Both the position numbers and the translations under genes were made by a program. From the NCBI GenBank assembly GCA_019425105.1, contig JAHYYD010000157.1:1-5441 (forward strand): a stretch of 5,441 nucleotides of DNA, read 5' to 3'. The stretch comes from Actinomycetota bacterium. GTDB taxonomy: Bacteria > Actinomycetota > Actinomycetes > Actinomycetales > Actinomycetaceae. Numbering within the stretch: the stretch's first letter is position 1; each line of letters opens with the position of its first letter. Below, piece after piece: positions 1 to 5,441 of the stretch. The notes under the pieces were generated by a model that was not told the origin of the DNA, searched no databases, and saw only the letters and a list, made by a program, of their open reading frames with translations.

Positions 1-24
1 GGACGCTACTGCACAATGTCAGTT

Positions 25-146
25 GGCGCGAAAAAACTTGCCCAGCACGGCCCCCACAACGGCACCTCCGCGAAATACTCGCCCAGCAAGCACAAAAACG
101 CCGAATTTGGGGTGTTGTGAGCGCGCAGGGCGAACTTTTTCGCGCC
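25..146. repeat. Degenerate 42-base-spaced direct repeat with an inverted partner
   Basis: The block GCGAAAAAACTTGCCCAGCA at 28-47 recurs, with a few mismatches and one base shorter, at 70-88 (GCGAAATACTCGCCCAGCA); the starts are exactly 42 bases apart. The 11-mer GGCGCGAAAAA at 25-35 has a perfect inverted copy, TTTTTCGCGCC, at 136-146. The 42-base spacing is the same as in the unrelated motif family at 211-373. Seen directly; role unknown. Confidence 0.55.
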
Positions 147-210
147 CGGCACGGCAACTAAGCGAAATCAAAACGTTCAAGGCCATGACGACGCACTCAC
201 ATTGCCCACA

Positions 211-373
211 TGAAACCGCCGACACCAATGCTCGCCTCCCCGAGCTGACCAATGAAACCGCCATCACCATTGTGAGCCCTCAACACCCGAAAAACCGACA
301 TTTTCCCCGCGCAAAGGTGTCACCGGTTTCAAGCCAGCACTCACTCGGGCCCGCAAAGGTGTCACCGGTTTCA
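211..373. repeat. Four-copy motif arranged as a dyad (two forward, two inverted)
   Basis: Forward copies start at 211 (TGAAACCGCCGACACC) and 253 (TGAAACCGCCATCACC), 42 bases apart. Inverted copies end at 331 and 373, also 42 bases apart. The two inverted copies are identical over 22 bases (310-331 and 352-373, CGCAAAGGTGTCACCGGTTTCA split here as CGCAAAGGTGT then CACCGGTTTCA). The outer pair (211 with 373) and the inner pair (253 with 331) share one centre at 292. In a single strand each pair gives an 8-bp TGAAACCG/CGGTTTCA stem, and the outer pair continues through GACACC after a 2x2 mismatch. It could be a regulator-binding cluster, a dispersed intergenic repeat or a folded RNA. Not recognised as a named element. 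Confidence 0.7.
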
Positions 374-381
374 TCGCGACG

Positions 382-480
382 AAGCAGTGCACTAGATACA
401 GCACCAATGCACCAGATAGCACAGCATTGCACTGGCAACTAAGCAGTGCAATGCCTACCCAAGTAGTGCAATGCCCCTGA
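382..480. repeat. Degenerate 20-base tandem array with phased TGCA cores
   Basis: Five units lie end to end at 382-401, 402-421, 422-440, 441-460 and 461-480. Each has a TGCA core, beginning at 388, 408, 428, 447 and 467, so the spacing is 20, 20, 19 and 20 bases. Units 1 and 2 share CA(G/A)TGCA(C/T)(T/C)AGATA. Units 4 and 5 share AAG(C/T)AGTGCAATGCC. Unit 3 carries the core flank in the opposite orientation (GCATTGCACTG). Spacing close to two helical turns would put all cores on one DNA face. Iteron-like binding sites or a decayed minisatellite are both possible; no replication gene is present. Confidence 0.7.
424..454. repeat. Perfect 11-bp hairpin inside the tandem array
   Basis: GCATTGCACTG (424-434) and CAGTGCAATGC (444-454) are exact reverse complements around the 9-base loop GCAACTAAG. 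The hairpin joins array unit 3 to unit 4. No T-run follows on either strand, so an intrinsic terminator is not well supported. The loop is part of the 11-mer that also occurs at 153-163. Confidence 0.65.
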
Positions 481-517
481 GCAACAAGCTCGACCACAGA
501 AGAGAGACTCCACACCG

Positions 518-632
518 CAATTTCGCACGTAATTCGATTGAGCAAAGTCTCAACAAAGCCAGAAAACGTTGCAATTCCAACGATCTGAATTCAACGTTTG
601 AAATAGTCGCAGGGGAATTACGTGCGAGATTG
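518..632. repeat. Nested inverted repeats, possible structured RNA or cruciform
   Basis: The outer arms 518-535 and 615-632 pair over 18 positions with a single mismatch (core GAATTACGTGCG). Inside are two further elements: a small hairpin TTGAG/CTCAA at 538-553 with a 6-base loop, and a longer one pairing AAACGTTGCAATTC (564-577) with GAATTCAACGTTT (587-599), which differ by one extra base. Together they could form a three-way junction. There is no match I recognise to a known riboswitch, tRNA or other RNA family. Strand is undetermined because the symmetry works on both. The AT-rich arms would also suit a cruciform or a small non-autonomous mobile element. Confidence 0.4.
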
Positions 633-866
633 GGTGTGGGCTCAGCATTGATAGACGCGAGGGCTGGACACGAGGCTCGCGGAGTGAAGGCAGGGCCTGG
701 CCAGAAGGCGAAACAACACGCTCAACCACACGTCAGCGACCACGCGCCGCCGGTGTGGAGGGCGCCGGAGGGACCGGCGGGCCTGGCCGCGGTGCTGGTG
801 GGCGGCGGCGGGGCCTGGCCGGGCTTCGAGCCGACGCGCCGAGCGAAGCTCGCGTGTGGCGATCTC
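633..866. other. GC-rich non-coding spacer downstream of the asd terminator
   Basis: No gene is supported. Long open frames cross it on both strands, but they read as low-complexity Ala/Gly/Arg/Pro translations with no family and no ribosome binding site, as is usual in GC-rich DNA. The 10-mer GGGCCTGGCC occurs three times (693-702, 779-788, 811-820). A small hairpin CGAGC-GAA-GCTCG lies at 840-852, and CCACAC (725-730) can pair with GTGTGG (753-758). GC content rises sharply relative to bases 481-640. Confidence 0.5.
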
Positions 867-911
867 GCGGGCGGGCCGCCGCACACCAGCACACACAGCG
901 GCCCGGCCCGC
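867..911 (-). terminator. Second GC-rich hairpin downstream of asd, possible backup terminator
   Basis: The arms GCGGGC+GGGCCGC (867-879) and GCGGCCC+G+GCCCGC (898-911) form 13 base pairs with one bulged G. They enclose an 18-base loop made almost only of C and A on the plus strand (G and T in a minus-strand RNA). It lies 6 bases beyond the hairpin at 918-953, in the direction of asd transcription. There is no U-tract, so termination is inferred. It could equally serve a plus-strand transcript or be an mRNA 3'-end stabiliser. Confidence 0.4.
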
Positions 912-917
912 AGAACG

Positions 918-953
918 GAACGCGCGGCAGCCCGCCAGGGCCGCCGCGCGTTC
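918..953 (-). terminator. Probable asd transcription terminator hairpin
   Basis: A perfect 11-bp stem GAACGCGCGGC/GCCGCGCGTTC (918-928 with 943-953) is followed by one A-C mismatch and four more pairs, GCCC/GGGC, closing a GCCA loop. It begins 42 bases past the asd stop codon. The minus-strand sequence after the stem is CGTTCTGCGG, not a real U-tract. Strong hairpins lacking a U-tail are common at gene ends in high-GC actinobacteria, so terminator is the most likely reading. Confidence 0.65.
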
Positions 954-995
954 ACGCAACTAGTTCACACTCAGCACAGTCGAGAGCTCGCGCAC

Positions 996-2106
<1,111 letters not shown>

Positions 2107-2126
<20 letters not shown>

Positions 2127-2177
2127 CCGGGATCACCGGAACCGTGCAGAAACAGCGAAAGCAGCCCGGGCCTCGTC
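2107..2177 (-). repeat. Competing inverted repeats in the lysC-asd gap
   Basis: GACGAGGCC at 2107-2115 has an exact inverted copy, GGCCTCGTC, at 2169-2177, just beyond the lysC stop. The left arm overlaps the local palindrome at 2109-2122, so in an RNA reading lysC to asd the long-range 9-bp stem and the local hairpin (5 bp around a CCGG loop) exclude each other. No T-run is present. The gap holds nothing else I can identify. Confidence 0.4.
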
Positions 2178-2186
2178 GATGAACGA

Positions 2187-2708
2187 TCAGCGGCCGGTGC
2201 CGCCGTAGACGACGGCTTCGGTTTCGGAGGCGTCGAGGCCGAAGGCGGTGTGGACGGCCTTCACGGCGCGGTCGAGGTCTTCGAGGCGGGTGACGACGGA
2301 GATGCGGATCTCGGAGGTGGAGATCAGGTCGATGTTGATGCCCGCGTCGGACAGGGCGGAGAAGAGGCGCGCGGAGACGCCGGGGTTGGTGCGCATGCCG
2401 ACGCCGACGAGGCTGAGCTTGCCGATGTTGGGGTTGTAGCGCAGCTCGTTGAAGCCGATTTCGTCGCGGTGCGCCTCGAGCGCGTCGAGGGCCTTCTGCG
2501 CGTCGCCTTCGGGCAGGGTGAAGGTGATGTTGGCCTTCGTGGGGTCGGAGATCGGCAGGTTCTGAACGATCATGTCGATGTTGGCGCCGACTTCGGCGAC
2601 GACGGCGAAGACGCGGGCGGCGACGCCGGGGCTGTTCGGCACGTCGGTGACGGTGATCTTGTCCTGCGAGCGGTCGTGAGCGATACCGGAGATGACGGGC
2701 TTTTCCAT
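2187..2708 (-). CDS. lysC: Aspartokinase beta subunit (internal in-frame start)
   Basis: In C. glutamicum and related bacteria, lysC also yields a shorter beta chain from an in-frame start, and the enzyme is an alpha2beta2 complex in which the beta chain contributes to effector binding. Here Met266 of the alpha chain opens MEKPVISGIAHD, directly at the boundary before the ACT domains. It is preceded by TGAGGAA at good spacing. The product would be 173 residues, close to the 172 of the C. glutamicum beta chain as I recall it. It would contain both ACT domains and no kinase motifs. Internal initiation is inferred from the ribosome binding site and family precedent, not proved by sequence. Confidence 0.75.
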   Translation of the reverse strand: MEKPVISGIAHDRSQDKITVTDVPNSPGVAARVFAVVAEVGANIDMIVQNLPISDPTKANITFTLPEGDAQKALDALEAHRDEIGFNELRYNPNIGKLSLVGVGMRTNPGVSARLFSALSDAGINIDLISTSEIRISVVTRLEDLDRAVKAVHTAFGLDASETEAVVYGGTGR

Positions 2709-3503
2709 GGCGTTTTCCTCAGGGGACTTCAGGGCGGCGTCGGGCACGAGGCCCTTGAGCTCGGGGTTTGCGGGGGAGTCGGAGATCCAGGTGCCGTTCT
2801 TTTCGGAGAACGAGGAGCGCACGTGCAGGGGGACCCCGTAGCGCCGGGCGAATTCGACGGCGCGCAGGTGGAGAATCTTGGCGCCGTGCGCGGCCATTTC
2901 CAGAGTTTCTTCCTGGGTGAGGGTGCGCAGGCGGTGGGCCTTGGGGACGATGCGCGGGTCGGCGGAGAAGAGCCCGTCGACGTCGGTGTAGATTTCGCAC
3001 ACGTCGGCGTGGAGGGCTGCGGCGAGGGCGACGGCGGTCGTGTCGGAGCCGCCGCGGCCAAGCGTGGTCACGTCGTCGTCCTTGGAGATGCCCTGGAATC
3101 CGGCGACGATGGCGACCTGGCCATCCTTGACGGCGCGGGCGACGCGCTCGGGGACCATGCCGACAATCTGGGCGGCACCGAAGTGGCTGTCCGTCTTGAT
3201 GCCGGCTTGTGCGCCGGTGTAGGCGCGGGCTTCGACGCCGAGCTCGTTGACGGCCATCGCGAGGAGGGCCATCGAGATGCGTTCGCCGGCGGACAGGAGG
3301 ATGTCCATTTCGCGCTCGGGCGGGTTGTCGGTGAGTGCTGCGGCCGAGTCGAGCAGGTCGTCCGTCGTGTCGCCCATCGCCGATACGACGACAACGACGC
3401 GGTGTCCCGCGTTGTGCGTGTCCACGATGCGCTGGGCGACGCGCTTCATGGCTTCGGTGTCGGCGACGGAAGAACCGCCGTACTTTTGCACGATCAGTGC
3501 CAC
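2187..3503 (-). CDS. lysC: Aspartokinase, alpha subunit
   Basis: Cytosolic kinase that phosphorylates L-aspartate to L-aspartyl-4-phosphate with ATP, the committed and normally lysine/threonine-inhibited step of the aspartate pathway. I chose the GTG at 3503, not an upstream ATG at 3557. It gives MALIVQKYGGSS, the usual family N-terminus, preceded by GAGG five bases upstream. The product is 438 residues. The kinase domain (about 1-245) shows KYGGSS (7-12), SAGER (71-75), GRGGSDTTA (149-157), YTDVDG (172-177) and ADPR (181-184). Two ACT regulatory domains follow, near residues 282-345 and 365-430. The last 173 residues can also be made separately from an internal start. In the first ACT domain, positions equivalent to C. 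glutamicum Ser301 and Thr308 are Pro317 and Ala324, by alignment to a recalled sequence. The gene stands 223 bases from the kinase gene upstream and 144 from asd downstream. Confidence 0.96.
   Translation of the reverse strand: MALIVQKYGGSSVADTEAMKRVAQRIVDTHNAGHRVVVVVSAMGDTTDDLLDSAAALTDNPPEREMDILLSAGERISMALLAMAVNELGVEARAYTGAQAGIKTDSHFGAAQIVGMVPERVARAVKDGQVAIVAGFQGISKDDDVTTLGRGGSDTTAVALAAALHADVCEIYTDVDGLFSADPRIVPKAHRLRTLTQEETLEMAAHGAKILHLRAVEFARRYGVPLHVRSSFSEKNGTWISDSPANPELKGLVPDAALKSPEENAMEKPVISGIAHDRSQDKITVTDVPNSPGVAARVFAVVAEVGANIDMIVQNLPISDPTKANITFTLPEGDAQKALDALEAHRDEIGFNELRYNPNIGKLSLVGVGMRTNPGVSARLFSALSDAGINIDLISTSEIRISVVTRLEDLDRAVKAVHTAFGLDASETEAVVYGGTGR
2715..2721 (-). promoter_or_regulatory. 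Internal ribosome binding site for the LysC beta chain
   Basis: TGAGGAA on the minus strand, inside the lysC coding region and six bases before the ATG at 2708. It is at least as good as the site in front of the full-length lysC start, and it is the main sequence support for a separate beta subunit. Confidence 0.7.
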
Positions 3504-3508
3504 TTGAG

Positions 3509-3516
3509 CCTCATTT
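3509..3516 (-). promoter_or_regulatory. Ribosome binding site deciding the lysC GTG start
   Basis: AAATGAGG on the minus strand with GAGG five bases before the GTG at 3503. It supports that start over the upstream ATG at 3557, whose extra 18 residues do not resemble the aspartokinase N-terminus. Confidence 0.75.
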
Positions 3517-3523
3517 CTGTCGG

Positions 3524-3543
3524 TACGTGCCGATATGCACGTA
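3524..3543 (-). promoter_or_regulatory. Inverted repeat in the lysC leader, proximal
   Basis: TACGTGC-N6-GCACGTA is a perfect 7-bp inverted repeat with a 6-base centre. It ends 7 bases upstream of the AAATGAGG stretch that holds the lysC ribosome binding site. It could be an operator for a dimeric regulator or an mRNA stem. The overlapping sequence TCGG-CACGTA-CCGA offers a shorter alternative hairpin. No regulator is identified. Confidence 0.45.
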
Positions 3544-3547
3544 TTCG

Positions 3548-3563
3548 GGTGGCGCACGCCACC
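3548..3563 (-). promoter_or_regulatory. Inverted repeat in the lysC leader, distal
   Basis: GGTGGCGTGCGCCACC (minus strand) consists of 7-base inverted arms around two bases; as RNA it would give a 6-bp stem with a GTGC loop. It lies right where transcription would begin if TAGGAT at 3570-3575 is the -10 box. An operator over the start site or a 5'-terminal stabilising stem are the two likely readings. Confidence 0.4.
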
Positions 3564-3569
3564 ACAACA

Positions 3570-3575
3570 ATCCTA
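3570..3575 (-). promoter_or_regulatory. Candidate -10 box for lysC
   Basis: TAGGAT on the minus strand, 66 bases upstream of the GTG start, fits the TAnnnT pattern of actinobacterial housekeeping promoters. No good -35 box is seen at 16-19 bases. The neighbouring gap of 223 bases after the kinase gene suggests that lysC has its own promoter. A 6-bp stem GGCGCG/CGCGCC at 3615-3638 is the only terminator-like structure seen for the upstream unit, and it is weak. Confidence 0.3.
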
Positions 3576-3726
3576 CGGCCCACCAGGCATCGCGCCGGGA
3601 ACGACCGGCATGTGGGCGCGGGTGACATGGGACGCGCCGGGGCGACCCAGGACACAGGGACGCACGAGGCCCGGAATTGCAACGCTCCTGGTCAGCGCCG
3701 CCTCGGTCGCCAGCGCGCGGGGGCGT

Positions 3727-5289
3727 TCAGGCGGCGGGCAATGTCACGTCGATGACGGTCCCCTTGTCGGCGTCCGCGAGGCGCACGGACCCGCCCATTG
3801 CGCGGGCCAGCGACTCGACGATCGACATTCCCAGGCCCGAGGAGCCGCGCCCGTCGCGCGTACGCGAGGAGTCGCCGCGCACGAAACGATCGAAGACGCG
3901 GTCGCGGATCTCAGCGGGGATGCCGGGACCGTCGTCGGCGACGCGGATCCTCACCATCGACGAGGCCGGGGCGTCCGTCCCCGCTCCACCACCGTCAGGA
4001 ACGCGGCTGAGAGAAACGGTGACGCGTGTGCCCGCAGGCGTGTGCACGCGGGCGTTCGCGAGCAGGTTCGTGAGGATCTGGCGCAGGGCAGCCTCGTCAC
4101 CCAGGACCTGGATGTCCGAGGCCTCGCCGAGCTCCCACGCATGGTCGGGGGCGACCACGTGCGCGTCTGACAGGGCGTCCAGTATCAGCGGGATAACGTC
4201 GATAGTGTCCCGTTTGAGTGCCCGGTTGCCGTCCAGGCGCGCCAGGGTCAGCATCTCCTCCACGAGGGACGCCATGCGTGCACCCTCCGAGGAGATGCGC
4301 TCGAGCGCCTGGGTGCGGGAGGCCTCGTCAATGTCGCGGCGGGCGAGCTGCGCGTACCCCTGTACGGAGGCGAGCGGCGTGCGCAGCTCGTGCGAGGCGT
4401 CGGCGACGAACTGGCGCAGCTTCGCCTCGCTGCGGGCGCGACGTTCCATGCCGTCCTCGACCGCGTCGATCATCGAGTTGAGCGCGCCTGCGACGTCGGC
4501 GACCTCGACGGGGCCTGAAGTCGCTTCCTCGCCGACGCGCGTGAGGTCGTTGGCGTTATCGGCGAGGTCGCGGCTCGCGATGTCTGCGGCGGCCGCGCGC
4601 ACCACCCCGAGCGGGCGCAGCTCGCGGCGCACCCACGCCCGGCCCGCGAACCCGGCCGCAATCGCGACGATGAGGGACAGACCAAGCTCAACCGCGACGA
4701 GCATCAGGACCACATCATCGACGCTATCCATCTGCACGCCGACGAGCACGGTCTTGTCGCCCACGACCTGGGAGGTCACCCGGAACGCGCCCAGATCTTT
4801 GAGACGCACGGTGTGCGGGGCGCCATCCGTCGGCACCGCGGCCAGGATCGCCAGTGCAGGCTCATTCAGGTAGGTCACCGAGAAGTTGGAGACGACCGCA
4901 CCGGCCGCCTCGCCGTCCTCGCTCACGTACTGGAGGGTGCCCTCGGCGACGCCAGAACCGCCAAACCCCGGCCCCTTGGGTCCGCCGGGGACGACGGGCC
5001 CACCGGGACGAGGCACCCGCCCACCCGACTGCGGGACCGCACGGGCACCAGCATCGTCAGAATCGTCGTCAAAATCATCGTCCGCATCCACCCCATTATC
5101 TGGAGCGTCCTCAACATCCAGGTGCTCGCCCGCACGCTGCGAGAGACGATGCAGCTCGGAATCCATGTTGCCGAGCATCCAGGAGCGCATGACCAGCGTG
5201 GACGCCGCCACCATGACGATGAGCGCGAGCGCCACGCACGCGGCCAAGGCGCGCGAGAGGCGCCCCGCCAGGGAAGGCCGCCGCGTCAC
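3727..5289 (-). CDS. Two-component sensor histidine kinase, HAMP type
   Basis: Membrane kinase that senses an extracytoplasmic signal, autophosphorylates on His and passes phosphate to the adjacent OmpR-type regulator. With the GTG at 5289 the product is 520 residues. That start overlaps the regulator's stop in GTGA and has GGGAG five bases upstream; a longer frame back to 5424 would run deep into the regulator gene. In order: membrane segment 1 (about 13-34), extracytoplasmic domain (about 35-192), membrane segment 2 (about 193-215), HAMP linker (216 to about 280), H-box SHELRTPL (299-306, His300), N-box NLLANARVHTP (408-418), G1 box DDGPGIP, F-box FDRF, and G2 box GSSGLGMS near 482-489. All catalytic boxes are intact. 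The sensor domain holds an unusual acidic stretch (12 Asp/Glu in residues 60-79) followed by a Pro/Gly-rich stretch. The signal is unknown, so no gene symbol is given. Confidence 0.95.
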   Translation of the reverse strand: MTRRPSLAGRLSRALAACVALALIVMVAASTLVMRSWMLGNMDSELHRLSQRAGEHLDVEDAPDNGVDADDDFDDDSDDAGARAVPQSGGRVPRPGGPVVPGGPKGPGFGGSGVAEGTLQYVSEDGEAAGAVVSNFSVTYLNEPALAILAAVPTDGAPHTVRLKDLGAFRVTSQVVGDKTVLVGVQMDSVDDVVLMLVAVELGLSLIVAIAAGFAGRAWVRRELRPLGVVRAAAADIASRDLADNANDLTRVGEEATSGPVEVADVAGALNSMIDAVEDGMERRARSEAKLRQFVADASHELRTPLASVQGYAQLARRDIDEASRTQALERISSEGARMASLVEEMLTLARLDGNRALKRDTIDVIPLILDALSDAHVVAPDHAWELGEASDIQVLGDEAALRQILTNLLANARVHTPAGTRVTVSLSRVPDGGGAGTDAPASSMVRIRVADDGPGIPAEIRDRVFDRFVRGDSSRTRDGRGSSGLGMSIVESLARAMGGSVRLADADKGTVIDVTLPAA

Positions 5290-5441
5290 TGCGGCTCCCG
5301 CATGATGTAACCGGCACCGCGCACCGTGCGGATGAGGGCCGGACGATCCGCGTCGATCTTCTTGCGCAGATACGAGATGTACAGATCGACAACGTTCACC
5401 TGGCCACCGAAATCGTAGCTCCACACGGCGTCCAGAATCTT
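5286..5441 (-). CDS. OmpR/PhoB-family response regulator, C-terminal part
   Basis: Only the last 51 residues are in the window; the receiver domain lies beyond the right edge and the frame is open at 5441. The translated end contains ILDAVWSYDFGG, NVVDLYISYLRKKID and IRTVRGAGYIMR, the recognition helix and C-terminal hairpin wing of the winged-helix DNA-binding domain of OmpR/PhoB regulators. It is a transcription factor activated by phosphate from the kinase encoded directly downstream. The stop TGA shares bases with the kinase GTG start (4-base overlap), indicating translational coupling in one operon. The target genes cannot be read from this window. Confidence 0.93.
   Translation of the reverse strand, partial: KILDAVWSYDFGGQVNVVDLYISYLRKKIDADRPALIRTVRGAGYIMREPQ
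5295..5299 (-). promoter_or_regulatory. Ribosome binding site of the histidine kinase
   Basis: GGGAG on the minus strand, inside the end of the response regulator gene and five bases before the GTG at 5289. Together with the GTGA overlap it decides the kinase start. Confidence 0.7.

Larger units (their letters stand above)
1..640. other. Repeat-rich intergenic region of lower GC, no supported gene
   Basis: No reading frame here has a ribosome binding site together with a recognisable protein family. Composition differs from the rest of the window: a hand count over 481-600 gives about 45% G+C, against clearly GC-rich coding DNA to the right. The stretch holds several repeat families, listed separately: a 42-base-spaced direct repeat, a dyad-symmetric four-copy motif, a 20-base tandem array, and nested inverted repeats. 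In addition the 11-mer GGCAACTAAGC occurs twice (153-163 and 434-444), tying the left end to the tandem array. The function is unknown. A chromosomal repeat cluster, a protein-binding region, or the remnant of a mobile element would all fit. It could also be the flank of a gene lying left of the window. Confidence 0.6.

Noticed and set aside
310..373. Possible CRISPR array (22-base repeats with about 20-base spacing)
   Set aside because: Only two identical copies exist, the other two copies are inverted and diverged, and no cas gene or leader is visible.
264..374. A 36-residue minus-strand frame from ATG at 374 that repeats KPVTPLR at a 14-residue period
   Set aside because: The repeat simply translates the two identical 22-base copies 42 bases apart. 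There is no ribosome binding site before the ATG and no known family. A small repeated peptide cannot be fully excluded.
382..480. Plasmid-type replication origin with iterons
   Set aside because: The 20-base units resemble iterons in size, but there is no initiator gene, no AT-rich unwinding region next to the array, and the neighbours are chromosomal housekeeping genes.
3504..3557. Upstream ATG at 3557 as the lysC start
   Set aside because: The extra 18 residues do not fit the aspartokinase N-terminus, and GAGG sits correctly before the GTG at 3503.
3504..3726. Lysine riboswitch in the lysC leader
   Set aside because: The likely leader is only about 60 bases, too short for this roughly 170-base RNA, and its conserved core is not seen.
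2250..3755. 501-codon plus-strand open frame opposite lysC
   Set aside because: It is the antisense shadow of lysC, Gly/Val/Asp-rich with no family; long antisense frames are expected in GC-rich genes with biased third positions.
3677..4873. 398-codon plus-strand open frame opposite the histidine kinase
   Set aside because: Ser/Arg/Ala-rich antisense translation with no domain and no ribosome binding site; the opposite strand has an intact kinase.

Overview
The window looks like a high-GC Gram-positive actinobacterium, most plausibly Actinomycetaceae (Schaalia/Actinomyces-like). The reasons are GC-rich genes with GTG starts, a LysC of the Corynebacterium type with an internal start for a regulatory subunit, and an OmpR-type two-component pair typical of the phylum. 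The genus is an inference; nothing here proves it.

All recognisable genes are on the minus strand, so they read from right to left. From the right edge they are: the C-terminal 51 residues of an OmpR/PhoB-family response regulator (cut by the window edge); its partner sensor histidine kinase, starting in a 4-base GTGA overlap; a 223-base gap with two inverted repeats in the presumed lysC leader; lysC (aspartokinase alpha chain) with a nested in-frame beta chain; a 144-base gap with a palindrome and a weak promoter-like sequence; and asd (aspartate-semialdehyde dehydrogenase). Two strong GC-rich hairpins follow asd and probably end the transcript.

lysC and asd encode the first two steps of the aspartate pathway, which supplies lysine/diaminopimelate, threonine, methionine and isoleucine. 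The two-component system is a separate unit that happens to be next door; no sequence evidence links it to lysine control.

The left 917 bases carry no gene I can support. Bases 1-640 are visibly less GC-rich than the genes (about 45% G+C by hand count over 481-600) and are packed with layered repeats. There is a degenerate direct repeat at 42-base spacing (28-88). Four copies of a 16-22 base motif at 211-373 have exact dyad symmetry around base 292. A 20-base tandem array with phased TGCA cores lies at 382-480 and contains a perfect 11-bp hairpin. Nested inverted repeats at 518-632 could fold as a three-way-junction RNA. This is the least explained and most interesting part of the window. No protein gene accompanies it here, so I cannot call it a defined system.
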